From NCBI GenBank assembly GCA_035546535.1, contig DASZWQ010000111.1:111456-175455 (forward strand): a stretch of DNA of 64,000 bases, given 5' to 3'. Below the pieces are notes generated by a model, which did not search any database, was not told the origin of the DNA, and saw only the letters and a program-made list of their open reading frames with translations. The position numbers and the translations under genes are program-made. The DNA comes from Pirellulales bacterium. Lineage in GTDB: Bacteria; Planctomycetota; Planctomycetia; Pirellulales; JACPPG01. The first letter of the stretch is position 1, and the number at the start of each line of letters is the position of its first letter. This document shows, piece after piece, positions 9,971 through 19,367 of the stretch.

Positions 9971-10066
9971 GGCCGGCCACACGATCCGTCGGTTCGGGCG
10001 TAAATAACCGGCGCCATTATAACGAATGGCGAACGCCGCACCGAGAACCGACGCAAATCCATGCCG

Positions 10067-10849
10067 CTACGCCACGGCCTCGCCGGTTGCTTCAACGGGC
10101 GGCGCCGCCTCGCGGGCTTTGAACTCCGTGATCCTGTGCTTCAGACACAGGTTTTCCAGCCGGCTCGTCAGGCGCTCGCCGATCTGGGAAAAGTAGCGGC
10201 GAATCCGGCCGCGCTCGATGGGCGTGGCATCGAGCAGCACGCGCATCTCGGCCGGAATGTCACTGCCGACGGCGATCACGCCGAGCCCGTACTGGTGGTC
10301 GAAGGCGAACGTCGGATAGTGGGCCTCGATCTCGTCCCACAATTGCCAGACGCCAAAGCCCGGAAGCCGTGCGCGGATGTCGTGCATCAGCACCACGCCG
10401 CGAGGACTCATCTTGGGGCGCCAGGTGTCGAAATCCTCTTTCACGGCGTCGTAGGAGTGAAAGCCGTCGATGTGCAATAGGTCGATCGTGCCGTCGCCGA
10501 AGCGGTGCACGGCGTCGCAGAACTTACTTTGTATCAGGGACGAGAATCGGCCGTAGAGCGGATCATGATGTTGCTTCAAGTCGTTCAGCACGACCGGGTC
10601 CATGAAGCCGGCGTGCTCATCCCCTTCCCACGTATCCACGCCGTACGCACGGGCGTCGATACCCAACTGATCGATCGCCTGGCAAAACGAGCAGTACGAC
10701 ACGCCCAGATGAACGCCCAACTCGACCACCAGGTTTGGCCGGGTCATCTCGACAATCGCCATGCCGAAGGGGACGTGTTCCAGCCAGGCGGAATGGACCA
10801 ACCGCTGCGGCATCACGAGCGCCGCTTGATAGTCGAGAGGATTGAACAT
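10067..10849 (-). CDS. Class I SAM-dependent methyltransferase (Methyltransf_24-like)
   Basis: 260 aa. A Rossmann-type SAM fold is visible: motif I VVELGVHLGVSY near residue 41, an acidic YGVDTWEGDEH strand end, and the IDLLHIDGFHSYDAVKEDF motif typical of the Methyltransf_24 group. AAAGGA precedes the ATG by a few bases. It is the last gene of a long minus-strand run of glycan genes, 20 bases after the GT2-GT2 gene. Methylation of a sugar in the glycan is the likely role, but the acceptor is unknown. Two further proteins with the same fold lie at 15115 and 22112. Confidence 0.78.
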   Translation of the reverse strand: MFNPLDYQAALVMPQRLVHSAWLEHVPFGMAIVEMTRPNLVVELGVHLGVSYCSFCQAIDQLGIDARAYGVDTWEGDEHAGFMDPVVLNDLKQHHDPLYGRFSSLIQSKFCDAVHRFGDGTIDLLHIDGFHSYDAVKEDFDTWRPKMSPRGVVLMHDIRARLPGFGVWQLWDEIEAHYPTFAFDHQYGLGVIAVGSDIPAEMRVLLDATPIERGRIRRYFSQIGERLTSRLENLCLKHRITEFKAREAAPPVEATGEAVA

Positions 10850-10869
10850 GGTTTATCCTTTTGCACGTG

Positions 10870-12813
10870 TCAGCAAAACCCGAACCGGATTCCCAATTCG
10901 CGAGCGGTGCGGACCATTGCGGCGCGCAATCCCCGATCGCGTAGATATTGCCATGCCCGCGGCACAAGCGCCGTAGTCCTGGCGTGCTCTTGCATCTGCT
11001 CCTCGAGCGCCGCCGCCGTCGGCCGATCGACCGCGGCCAGGATCGCCAGCTGTTTTTGCTTGGCGACCTGGTAGTAAGCGTGGAACTTCGCGGTGCGCTC
11101 GCGCTCGAGTCGCGCGTCGGCGGGCACGCGATAGCCGGACGTCGTTTTGTCGACGAAGACGAATTCCGCGTCGAGCGAGTACCGCGTCCACAGGTTCCAA
11201 TCTTCGAGCAGTTCGAGCGATTCGTCGAAACCGCCGTGCCGCTCGTAAAGCCGGCGATCGAACAAGATCGATTGGATCGGGATGTAATTCCGCTGCCAGA
11301 GCAACCCGCGGCAAAACGGCTGCCGGTAAATCGTGCGCCGCGAGCGCTCTTCGTACACGAGCGGTTCGGCCGATTCCGTTTGCGTGGCAATTTCCCACGC
11401 CGCTGCGTAGGCCGCCGCGCAGTTTGGACTGTCGAGCAGTTGCGCCACGAGCGTTTCGACATGGTCGGCAAAAAAGTAGTCGTCGTCGTCGAGGAAGCCC
11501 AGATATGCCCCGCGCGCGACATCCAGGCCCGCGTTCCCCGCGCGGCATCTTCCGGCCCTGGGCGACAACACGTAGCGAATCGCGAAAGTGGTCTTTGCTT
11601 CGCATTCGCGCAGAAACTCGGCCGCGAAGCCCGTCTCGCCATCTTCAACGACGACGAGCTCGATGCGCGGATACGTCTGGTTCAGCACGCTCGCCACGGC
11701 TTCGCGCAGATATCCCAGCCGGCCTGCGTACGTGCGGACGACAATCGACACAAGTGGCGAGTCGGTCCGCTGCGAACGCTTTTGTTCGAGAGCAAACCGA
11801 TCGCGGGCAATCTCGTATCCCACGCCACGAAATGGAAATGCAGCCGCCGATGGCCGCCGGTTGCGCACGAAGGCAGGCGCCAGCCGCAGGAACTTCGGAA
11901 CCAGCTTGAGCAACGCCCAGGCGTACCGCGGATGGAACAACACGATCCACCACCGCGAAAAGTAAACGAGCGGAATGCGCAGGCGCTCACGCCATCCGCC
12001 GAAGCGCAAGCGCAAAAGCATGTTCGCCAGCGAGATGCCGAGGAACTCGGTCTCCCGCGGCTCGCCCGGCGTGTGACCATAGTGCCAACACACGGCCCGT
12101 GGCGAATAGAGCAATCGATAGCCGCACGCGCGTAGGCGGTACGACAGATCGACGTCCTCGCCGTACATGAACAACTTTTCGTCGTAGCCGGCTACTTGCC
12201 GTAGCGCCGTCGTACGCAACAGCACGCACGCGCTCGAACACCAGGTCGTTTCCAGCGTCGCGGGATGATAATACTTCGGATGCTCGTACGGTTTCTGCCG
12301 GCACTCCCAACTGGCAACATCGCTCGGGCTGTGTGCTGCCTGATCGACCAGTCGCACCAGCGTTTCGCGCTCGAATTCCAGATCGACGTTCGTGACCAGG
12401 AAATAGTCCGCCGCCGCCGATCGCAGGTTCGCGTTGTGCCCGGCCCCGAACCCGCGATTCGCCTGCCGCGTCACAACTACGCCAGCGAACTTGGCGCCGT
12501 GCTGCCGCGCGAATTCCTGTAGCACCTCGTGCGAGCCATCGCACGAACTATTGTCGGTCGCCAGCACGCGGATCCGGCTCGCCGGGTAATCCTGCGCGAG
12601 CAGGCTGTTGAAGAATTTCGGCAGCCAGCCACTCGAGTTGTATGTGACCAGCGAGACGTCCAACAGCGGCCATGCCTGCACGTCGACCGCCGCAACTTTC
12701 TGCTGCCCGGCTGACGCCACACTTGGGTTCGCTGGCGCAACATATGGACTGCCGGGTAGGGCCGGTGTCGCTGCATCAAGGTTTGTTGAAGTCGAGAAAA
12801 TTCGCATCGTCAT
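10870..12813 (-). CDS. Double-domain glycosyltransferase (GT2-GT2)
   Basis: 647 aa. Two family-2 glycosyltransferase domains lie in tandem. The first (about residues 40-320) shows VSLVTYNSSGWLPKF, NRGFGAGHN, TNVDLE and the GYDEKLFMYGEDVDLSYRL acceptor-side motif common in rhamnosyltransferases. The second (about 360-600) shows VSIVVRTYAGR, a FLDDDDYF DxD-type motif and FDESLELLEDW. The ATG at 12813 is preferred over one at 12855 because it lies 1 base after the upstream stop. It probably adds two residues, or acts twice, during glycan assembly; the sugars cannot be read. Confidence 0.85.
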   Translation of the reverse strand: MTMRIFSTSTNLDAATPALPGSPYVAPANPSVASAGQQKVAAVDVQAWPLLDVSLVTYNSSGWLPKFFNSLLAQDYPASRIRVLATDNSSCDGSHEVLQEFARQHGAKFAGVVVTRQANRGFGAGHNANLRSAAADYFLVTNVDLEFERETLVRLVDQAAHSPSDVASWECRQKPYEHPKYYHPATLETTWCSSACVLLRTTALRQVAGYDEKLFMYGEDVDLSYRLRACGYRLLYSPRAVCWHYGHTPGEPRETEFLGISLANMLLRLRFGGWRERLRIPLVYFSRWWIVLFHPRYAWALLKLVPKFLRLAPAFVRNRRPSAAAFPFRGVGYEIARDRFALEQKRSQRTDSPLVSIVVRTYAGRLGYLREAVASVLNQTYPRIELVVVEDGETGFAAEFLRECEAKTTFAIRYVLSPRAGRCRAGNAGLDVARGAYLGFLDDDDYFFADHVETLVAQLLDSPNCAAAYAAAWEIATQTESAEPLVYEERSRRTIYRQPFCRGLLWQRNYIPIQSILFDRRLYERHGGFDESLELLEDWNLWTRYSLDAEFVFVDKTTSGYRVPADARLERERTAKFHAYYQVAKQKQLAILAAVDRPTAAALEEQMQEHARTTALVPRAWQYLRDRGLRAAMVRTARELGIRFGFC

Positions 12814-12814
12814 C

Positions 12815-15040
12815 TCACGCAGCCACCCGAGCCACCATGGCGCCAGGCGTAGCATAGAGCCGATTGCTTCTCACTTGCTCGACAAAGCGGGCCCAGTTGC
12901 GGTGCCGAGCGATGTATTCCGGACCCAAGCGGCGCAGCTCCTTGACGCGGTCGCGATTCTGGCACAGCTCGTCGAGCACTCGCGCGTACTCGTCGACCGC
13001 CTCGGTCCCGCTGACAAGATACCCGTTGTCGCCCGAGAGCAGTTCCGAAATTCCTCCCACGTCCGGCGCCACACACACCAGTCCGGCTCCCATGGCTTCC
13101 ATCAACACGTTGGGCAAGCCGTCCCAGGCGGTTGTATACAGAAACGCGTCGAATTGCTCTGTCGCCAGAGAACCGAAACCGTCGTACTCACCGTGATACG
13201 TCACGTGCGGACAAGCGCGCAACCGCGCCGGATAGCGATTCGCTTCGAGCGCCGGCGCCCCGAAAATATGAAAATCGATCGGCAGCGTTCGACACGCTTC
13301 GATGATGCGTAACAGCACGTCGGGACGCTTTTGCCGATCCAACCGGCTGGCCCAAAGCACCTGCAGTCGATCGACTGAGGCCGGCGTCCGCGGCCGCACC
13401 GTGACCCGCGTCGGAAAATCGAGCACCTGGAAGCGGGCGCGTTCGAAGTCGTACGTCTCAACTAACTCGTCGACGAAACGACGGTTGTCGCAGAACACGC
13501 CCGTCAGGTGCGGAAAGATCGCGGGCAGGTACTCGAACGCGTAACCGCCGTACCCCTCGACCGAATAATCGGGGCACCACATCGATGCGAACAGGCGCGC
13601 CATCGACATTAGCGCCGCGCCGTGCCGCGCGTACAATTTCAGCCCCAACGCCGAGTTAATGCAATGCACGTGACTGGGGTTACGCTGCACGAGCAATCGA
13701 GAGAGGACCTGCAATCGCGCCTCGTCGGTCAGGTGCGCGGCCAGCTTGCCGAACTCCAGCACCGCGGTCCGCGGCGGCAATTCCGAAAGCCAGGGCGAAT
13801 CGCACGCCTCGGTGGTCAGACACAGTTGGCGGTCGCATCCCAATTCGGCCAAGGCGCGCATCTGATGCAGCACCACCAGGTCCGACCCGCCGCGTTTCAT
13901 CCAGGGAAGCAAGAAAACATGTGTGCGATCGGGTTGCCACAGCCCGGTCGCCTGCCGATACACATGTGCCGCGGCCGACAAGGTCGGCCGGTGCCGCGAA
14001 ATGGCCGCGCCGCGATCGGCCGTGGGCCGCAGCGCCGGCTCGATTTCGTGTTGGGCCCGCCACTCAGCGACAAGCCAATCGGGCAAGGGCGTGCCGATGT
14101 TATCGCGGCACGCTAATGTCGTTCGTGCTGCGTTGAAGGCTCGCGCGGCAGAATTGATGCGCCGAACAGCCGCGCGCAACCGTGGTCGGTCATACAATTG
14201 GGCTCGCAAAAGCGTTTCCATCTTCGAACCGAGATTCGTCCACCGGTCACTGCGCTTCGATTTCGACTGAGAGGCCGTTGCGATGCGGCTGGAGCTATCA
14301 GCCTCATCGTGTAGGTCCCATAGCCGTGTTGGCGGCATTAATCGAGCCGCGTCCGGTGCGCGGCCTTGCTGTGATGCGTCGTCGCGGCCGCGCAGAAAAT
14401 GAACGGTGCCCGGCACAACCTGATGTGTCGCGCCCGCGGCGATCGCTTCGCAGTTCCAATGCCAATCGGCATGCCCCCAGCCGTCGGCCGCCGGGGCGGG
14501 AGCGTAAGGAACTTCGAGCAACAGTTCGCGTGTCGCGAAGGACAGGCCGGTCCAACACGCGTCGGAGAAGAGATTCCAAGTTTCAAAACCTGGGTGGCGC
14601 TGATCGAGGTGCTCGATCAGCTTCGGATGCTGCCCGAACAGCAGGCTGAATTGCGGATGGTAGACCGCGCGTTCTTCACCGGCTGAGCGCGCCTGCTCGT
14701 GAGCCGCGGCCAGCCAGTTCTCCGAAACCAGGTCCGTCGCGGTCAGAAACGCGATGTAACGGCCGGCAGCCCGCTCGACGCCGTAATTCCGCGCCAGACC
14801 CCGATCCTTGAAAGCAACGCGATGAATCCGTGAAAAATGGGCGGCGTGCCGATCAAAATAAGCGACCGTGTCGGCCGTGGGGGCATCGAGCACCGCGATT
14901 AGTTCGATGCGCAGTTCCGCGCCGCAAAGCCGCTGGGCGGCCCGAACGGAGCGCAGCGCGCCGCGCACCGAGCGATGCGCAAGTTTCCCCTCGTCGTGCG
15001 CCGTGATGACGACCGAGATACTGCCTTCGATTGTCGTCAT
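12815..15040 (-). CDS. Double-domain glycosyltransferase (GT2-GT4)
   Basis: 741 aa. The N-terminal domain (about residues 5-260) is GT2-like (ISVVITAHDEGKLAHRSV, later RGLARNYGVERAAGRYIAF), though the usual DxD is replaced by LTATD. A linker is followed by a GT4-type domain at about 385-730, with a glycine-rich KRGGSDLVV loop, VLWASRLDRQKRP and the nucleotide-sugar contact region LPNVLMEAMGAGLVCVAPDVGG. The gene is joined to the GT2-GT2 gene by a 1-base gap, so both belong to one transcript. The altered DxD raises the possibility that the first domain is weak or has another role. Confidence 0.85.
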   Translation of the reverse strand: MTTIEGSISVVITAHDEGKLAHRSVRGALRSVRAAQRLCGAELRIELIAVLDAPTADTVAYFDRHAAHFSRIHRVAFKDRGLARNYGVERAAGRYIAFLTATDLVSENWLAAAHEQARSAGEERAVYHPQFSLLFGQHPKLIEHLDQRHPGFETWNLFSDACWTGLSFATRELLLEVPYAPAPAADGWGHADWHWNCEAIAAGATHQVVPGTVHFLRGRDDASQQGRAPDAARLMPPTRLWDLHDEADSSSRIATASQSKSKRSDRWTNLGSKMETLLRAQLYDRPRLRAAVRRINSAARAFNAARTTLACRDNIGTPLPDWLVAEWRAQHEIEPALRPTADRGAAISRHRPTLSAAAHVYRQATGLWQPDRTHVFLLPWMKRGGSDLVVLHQMRALAELGCDRQLCLTTEACDSPWLSELPPRTAVLEFGKLAAHLTDEARLQVLSRLLVQRNPSHVHCINSALGLKLYARHGAALMSMARLFASMWCPDYSVEGYGGYAFEYLPAIFPHLTGVFCDNRRFVDELVETYDFERARFQVLDFPTRVTVRPRTPASVDRLQVLWASRLDRQKRPDVLLRIIEACRTLPIDFHIFGAPALEANRYPARLRACPHVTYHGEYDGFGSLATEQFDAFLYTTAWDGLPNVLMEAMGAGLVCVAPDVGGISELLSGDNGYLVSGTEAVDEYARVLDELCQNRDRVKELRRLGPEYIARHRNWARFVEQVRSNRLYATPGAMVARVAA

Positions 15041-15114
15041 GCCGACCCCCCACGCACTCAGATCACGCCATCACTTCAGTTGCTGTGCTCACGTGCCGCG
15101 TGAGCACGCTTTGG

Positions 15115-15936
15115 CTAAACTCCACGCCGCAGCAACCGCCTTGCAACGCGGCGCAACCCGGCCGGGCCCGCCATGCGCGTATGTTGCGGGCCGGGCCCCA
15201 CGAAATTCTCCAGACCTTGCCGCGAGGCGAAGGCTTCGCGATTGACGATCGATTGCTTGCACACCATTGCGGCGCCGCAGTTGTTCAACCAGTACGGCCA
15301 CTCGAAGAAGATCGGCACCAACTCCGGCGCCCGGCCACAGGCCTCGACGATGGCCCGCCGCACGCCTCCTTGGTTCTTGGTGTCGTACGATTGGGCGTGC
15401 AGCGACGTGTCGTGGAAGATCATCAGGCCATCGTCACGCAGAATCGTGCTGAAGTATTGAATCTCGGCGAACACGGCGTCGAAGTCATGACAGGCGTCGA
15501 CGTAAATGATTTCAAATGGCGCGGCCTGCGCGAGCTGCTTACGAACCGACTCCTCGTAGCTGAACCCCTTGATGCAGGTCACCTGCTTCTCCAGTCCAGC
15601 CCGCTTGACGTAACCACTGGCCTTGGCATGACACTCGTTCGTCGGCTCGACGGTGTACACCTTGCCGAAATCGTTCAACCGCAGCGCTTCGCCGAGGACG
15701 ATCGCGGCCGAGCCGATATGCGTGCCCAGTTCCAGGATCGAGTCGGGCTTGAACGACAACGTCAAGCTGAACAGCAGATTGCGAATGCCCGCGTCCGAGT
15801 GGCCAGGCGCGTGCGGGTCGTTCTGCATGGCCTGCAGCGTTTCCAAGTACGCAGGCGAAAACGGCAGCGGTTGATAGACCGAGTGCAGCGCCCAGCGCGA
15901 CGGTGGGTAAAGCGTCGGATCCTTGGGTAGGGCCAT
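15115..15936 (-). CDS. Class I SAM-dependent methyltransferase (Methyltransf_24-like)
   Basis: 273 aa. Motif I ILELGTHIGSAAIVLGEAL lies near residue 70, followed by VYTVEPTNE at the second strand and a YVDACHDFDAVFAEI motif. LMIFHDTSLHAQ is typical of small-molecule or sugar methyltransferases of this group, and cephalosporin-hydroxylase-like proteins share much of the pattern. AAGGAAG lies 7 bases before the ATG. It sits between hddA and the GT2-GT4 gene on the same strand. Glycan modification is inferred from context. Confidence 0.75.
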   Translation of the reverse strand: MALPKDPTLYPPSRWALHSVYQPLPFSPAYLETLQAMQNDPHAPGHSDAGIRNLLFSLTLSFKPDSILELGTHIGSAAIVLGEALRLNDFGKVYTVEPTNECHAKASGYVKRAGLEKQVTCIKGFSYEESVRKQLAQAAPFEIIYVDACHDFDAVFAEIQYFSTILRDDGLMIFHDTSLHAQSYDTKNQGGVRRAIVEACGRAPELVPIFFEWPYWLNNCGAAMVCKQSIVNREAFASRQGLENFVGPGPQHTRMAGPAGLRRVARRLLRRGV

Positions 15937-16026
15937 CGTGTTTCTTCCTTGAAAAGTGGGGCGTGCCGTCGGGCGGCGCTTTTCTTTCCGGCGTTTGCGG
16001 GGGGCGGGCTAAGCGGCGGGATCGGT

Positions 16027-16090
16027 GTGTGGCCAGGCCACGGTGTTGTTGTGTGGCCAGGCCACGGTGTTGTTGTGTGGCTAAGCCACC
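16027..16090. repeat. Tandem 24-base repeat carrying a small hairpin, 2.7 copies
   Basis: Two exact 24-base units (16027-16050, 16051-16074) are followed by a partial third (16075-16090). Each full unit holds the hairpin gtggccaggccac. The third holds gtggctaagccac, in which both arms have changed so the stem still pairs. The third copy contains the hddA stop codon (16081-16083). There are no variable spacers, so it is not a CRISPR array. Confidence 0.88.
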
Positions 16091-17091
16091 TTGGCCAGGT
16101 CAGGCATGTGGGATCGGTCGTCGTAAATGATCGTGGTGCCGGCGTCGTCGAATTCGACTTCGCATTCATCCAACTCGGCCAGTGCCCGGCGCAGACGATC
16201 CTGCTCGGACTCGGGCACATAGAACAGCAGGAAGCCGCCCTGGCCCGCTCCGAGCAATTTGCCGCCGAGCGCGCCGTTTTTCATGGCCAGGTCGTAGAAA
16301 TGGTTGATCCGATCGTTGCAGATCGTGCGCGCCATTTCCTTTTTGTACATCCAGCCGGTGTGCAGCATGTCGCCGAATTCGTCGAGGTGGCCGTTGCCGA
16401 CCGAGACGCGCAGCTCGTCCGCCAGCCGCACCATGCGTTTGACGTTGGCGACGACGCGGGCATCTTCGGCCAGGTTCTTTTGCTGCTCGGCCAGCACGCT
16501 GTTCGCGGCGCGGGTTTCGCCCAGGTAGAACATCCGCAGCCGCGATTGCAGGCGGGCCCGCGTCACGCCGTCGAGGAAGATCGGCTGCACATCCACGCGG
16601 CCATCGCTGCGAAAACGAAAGTAGTTCATGCCGCCGAACGTGGCGGCGTATTGATCCTGCTTGCCGATCGGCGAGGCGAGCCGCTCAATTTCGACGTGGC
16701 ACGCCTGCTCGGCGATGTCGCGGCGGTACATCACCTGGTTCGTGTAGGCGTTGCACAGCTGGATTAATCCAACGGTGAACGCCGACGAGCCCCCGAGCCC
16801 CGTGCCGGCCGGCACATCGGCGCTCGAGTTGAAATCGACGCCGCTGATGCTGTACAGGCTGAAGACTTCGCGAATGATGCGGTGGCGAATGGCCGCCACC
16901 GAGTCAACCAGCTCACTCTCGGAGTATTTCAAAAAGATCTTCTGACGATGAAACATCGGGTGTAGCGACAGGTACACATACTTGCGAATCGCCACGCTCA
17001 GCACGGCGCCACCATGCTGGGCGTAGAATTCCTTGAAGTCGCTTCCTCCCCCGGCAAAGCTGATGCGCAGTGGCGTGCGTGAAATAATCAT
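16081..17091 (-). CDS. hddA: D-glycero-alpha-D-manno-heptose-7-phosphate kinase (GHMP kinase)
   Basis: 336 aa from the ATG at 17091. The frame runs further upstream, but the protein aligns from MIISRTPLRISFAGGGSDF, the diagnostic N-terminus of HddA-type sugar kinases. The GHMP phosphate loop is PAGTGLGGSSAFTVGL at about residues 93-108, and a C-terminal LLGAGQGGFLLFY motif is present. It would phosphorylate heptose-7-P at C1 on the way to GDP-heptose. Its start overlaps the stop of the hddC-gmhB fusion by 4 bases. Related L-fucose kinases share the fold, but the fused neighbour favours heptose. Confidence 0.85.
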   Translation of the reverse strand: MIISRTPLRISFAGGGSDFKEFYAQHGGAVLSVAIRKYVYLSLHPMFHRQKIFLKYSESELVDSVAAIRHRIIREVFSLYSISGVDFNSSADVPAGTGLGGSSAFTVGLIQLCNAYTNQVMYRRDIAEQACHVEIERLASPIGKQDQYAATFGGMNYFRFRSDGRVDVQPIFLDGVTRARLQSRLRMFYLGETRAANSVLAEQQKNLAEDARVVANVKRMVRLADELRVSVGNGHLDEFGDMLHTGWMYKKEMARTICNDRINHFYDLAMKNGALGGKLLGAGQGGFLLFYVPESEQDRLRRALAELDECEVEFDDAGTTIIYDDRSHMPDLAKVA

Positions 17092-18392
17092 GCGACTTTC
17101 CCCCGCGCGATTTCGGCCGTCTTGCCAAGGATCAACTGCACGGCCGAGGAGAGGTCCGCGGCCACGCCGCCACGCGCCGTGCGCGCCGGCCGCGGATCGA
17201 TCAGGATCGTCTGGCAGCCGGCCTTTTGGCCCGCCAGCAGATCCGCATCGGTATCGCCGATCATCCACGATCCTGGCAAATCGACGTTCAATTGCCGCGC
17301 CGCCTCGAGCAGCATGCCCGGCTTCGGTTTGCGGCAATCGCAATCGATCTTCAGCGTGGCCACCTCGCCGTCGAAGCCGCGCTCGGGATGGTGCGGGCAG
17401 TGATAGATCATGTCCAGGTAAGCGCCACACTCAGCGGCCAGCAACGTCTCCATGCGTGCGTGTATTCGCTCGAGTCCTTCGTGGGTCAGCATTCCCTTGG
17501 CCAGCATCGGCTGGTTGGTGACCATAACGGCCAGGTGTTCGCTGTCATTGATCTGGCGGATCGCCTCGGCCGCGCCGCGTGCCAGCACGACATCGTCAGG
17601 CTTAGCCAGGTGATCGACGAAGTTCAGCACCACGCCGTCGCGATCGAGAAAGATCGCCCGTCGCCGGTGCGCCCGGTTCATGCGCGCGATGCGCCCCGTG
17701 CGATAAGCATGGTCGATCTCGGCGAGCCGGTCGGGCGTGCCCATGTCTTTGACGAACTCGGCCGAGTTGTAAGCGGCGACCAACTGCCCGCGTGCGATTA
17801 GCGCCGGAAAGACGTCGCGGCCGAAGTCCGACGATTCGCCAAAGGCCAGGTGCTGGAAAATCTCGGGAGAGCACACGTATACGCCCGCGTTGACCACGTT
17901 GCGGTGGCACGTGCCCGTGGGGCGGGGCTTTTTGTGCCATGCCACGATGCGCGCCTGATCGTCGATTTCCACGAGATCACTGTCTTGCGGATGGTCGTTC
18001 GGATGCACGACCAAGGTCGCAAGCGCGTGCGATTCGCGATCGAAGGCGATGAGCCGTCCCAGGTCCATGTCGAGCATCACGTCGCCGTAAAACACCAGAA
18101 AGCGATCCGTGAGCAAGTGCTTGGCTAGTGCCAGGCTGCCGGCCGTGCCCAACGGATAGGGCTCGATCAGGTGTGTGATCCTCATGCCGCGCGTGGCGCC
18201 GTCGCGCAAATGATCGAAAGTCATGTTGGCCAGGTGCCCCGAGATCACGATCACCTCGCGGATGCCGTAACGTTTCGCGAGGGCCAATTGATGTTCGAGC
18301 ACGCTGCGATCGCCGATTTTCGTCATCGGCTTGGGAACGTTTGCCGTGCCGAGACGGGTGCCCTTGCCGCCAGCGATGATGACCAGTTTCAT
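17088..18392 (-). CDS. Fused sugar-1-phosphate nucleotidyltransferase (HddC-like) and heptose bisphosphate phosphatase (GmhB-like)
   Basis: 434 aa from the ATG at 18392, with GGAGA about 8 bases upstream. Residues 1-235 are a nucleotidyltransferase: KLVIIAGGKGTRLG at the start, KPMTKIGDRSVLEHQ, then FLVFYGDVMLDMDL. Residues ~245-420 are a HAD phosphatase of the HisB/GmhB group: IFLDRDGVVLN with the catalytic DxD at about 248-250, MVTNQP, YHCPHHPERGF and CDCRKPKPGML (the zinc and substrate loop), and WMIGDTDADLLAGQ. Together with hddA this gives dephosphorylation of heptose-1,7-bisphosphate and activation of heptose-1-P, probably to GDP-heptose. The nucleotide is inferred from homologues. Start and stop overlap both neighbours by 4 bases. 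Confidence 0.87.
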   Translation of the reverse strand: MKLVIIAGGKGTRLGTANVPKPMTKIGDRSVLEHQLALAKRYGIREVIVISGHLANMTFDHLRDGATRGMRITHLIEPYPLGTAGSLALAKHLLTDRFLVFYGDVMLDMDLGRLIAFDRESHALATLVVHPNDHPQDSDLVEIDDQARIVAWHKKPRPTGTCHRNVVNAGVYVCSPEIFQHLAFGESSDFGRDVFPALIARGQLVAAYNSAEFVKDMGTPDRLAEIDHAYRTGRIARMNRAHRRRAIFLDRDGVVLNFVDHLAKPDDVVLARGAAEAIRQINDSEHLAVMVTNQPMLAKGMLTHEGLERIHARMETLLAAECGAYLDMIYHCPHHPERGFDGEVATLKIDCDCRKPKPGMLLEAARQLNVDLPGSWMIGDTDADLLAGQKAGCQTILIDPRPARTARGGVAADLSSAVQLILGKTAEIARGKVA

Positions 18393-19330
18393 GATGATGT
18401 CTCCAGCATGGCGCGCACGGCACATTGCACGGCTTCGTCCGACGTACGCCGCGCGTGCCAACCCAACGCCCCCAACTTGTCGACGCGATAACGGACCTGT
18501 GCCACGTCCCCCACCCAGCCCGTGGCGCTCTTCTCATAATGCACTTCGGGGGCAACGCGCATCTCGTCGGTCACGGTGCGTACGATTTGCTTGACGCTGG
18601 TGCGCGAATCGACGCCGACGTTAAAGACGTTCAAGGGGTCATCGGCGTTTTGCCAGATGAACAAGAGCGCCTCGACGAGTTCCTTGACGTACAGATAAGG
18701 CTTTGCCTGCTCGCCGTTGCCGCGCACCGGCAAATGGTCAGGGTCGCGACGCAGCCGGTTGATAAAGTCGAAAAGCGCGCCGTGCGTGGCCCGCTCGCCG
18801 ACAATATTGGCAAACCGGGCGATCCAGGCCTGCATGCCATAATTGGCCACGAAACTGGAAATAAAAGCCTCGCTGGCCAGCTTCGCTGCGCCGTAGTGCG
18901 ATACGGGCAAGAGCGGGCCGTGATTTTCATCGAGCGCACAGGCCGCGTCGCCGTAGATCGCTGACGTCGAGGCGAACACGATCTGCTTCACGCCATGCGT
19001 GCGCATCGCCGTGAGCACGGTGTACGTTGTTTCCAGCGTGTTACGGAAATCGACGCCCGGGTCGTCGTGGCTGCGCGCGATATCCGAGTTGGCAGCCAGA
19101 TGGAATACGCAATCGAAGTTTTCGCTGCCCATCACCGCGCCGAAAGCGGCGGCGTCCAGAATGTCGAGCGGGTGCAAGCGAAAGCGCGGTTGTCCAGCGA
19201 GGTGCGCAAGCTGCTCATGGCTCCCCAGCGAGAAATTGTCGACCGCCGCGACGTCATGCCCGAGCGCCAAGAGCGCCTCGATCAGATGGCTGCCAATGAA
19301 ACCGGCTCCGCCGGTTACCAGAATGTGCAT
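18389..19330 (-). CDS. NAD-dependent epimerase/dehydratase (extended SDR)
   Basis: 313 aa. The N-terminal Rossmann motif is [14 protein letters not shown] at residues 3-16, and the catalytic YxxxK is in SHYGAAKLASE with Tyr at about 145. The acidic residue after the second strand (AVDNFSLG) fits NAD use. The protein resembles UDP-glucose 4-epimerases and related nucleotide-sugar epimerases. AGGAAG precedes the ATG, and its stop overlaps the hddC-gmhB start by 4 bases. Because of that coupling, a GDP-heptose or another activated sugar could be its substrate; this is inference. Confidence 0.82.
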   Translation of the reverse strand: MHILVTGGAGFIGSHLIEALLALGHDVAAVDNFSLGSHEQLAHLAGQPRFRLHPLDILDAAAFGAVMGSENFDCVFHLAANSDIARSHDDPGVDFRNTLETTYTVLTAMRTHGVKQIVFASTSAIYGDAACALDENHGPLLPVSHYGAAKLASEAFISSFVANYGMQAWIARFANIVGERATHGALFDFINRLRRDPDHLPVRGNGEQAKPYLYVKELVEALLFIWQNADDPLNVFNVGVDSRTSVKQIVRTVTDEMRVAPEVHYEKSATGWVGDVAQVRYRVDKLGALGWHARRTSDEAVQCAVRAMLETSS

Positions 19331-19367
19331 GACGAAAACTTCCTGCGAACGATCCCTCGTTCGACGC

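Noticed and set aside
16027..16090. Short direct repeats that could suggest a CRISPR array
   Set aside because: The units are contiguous without spacers and no cas gene is present in the window.
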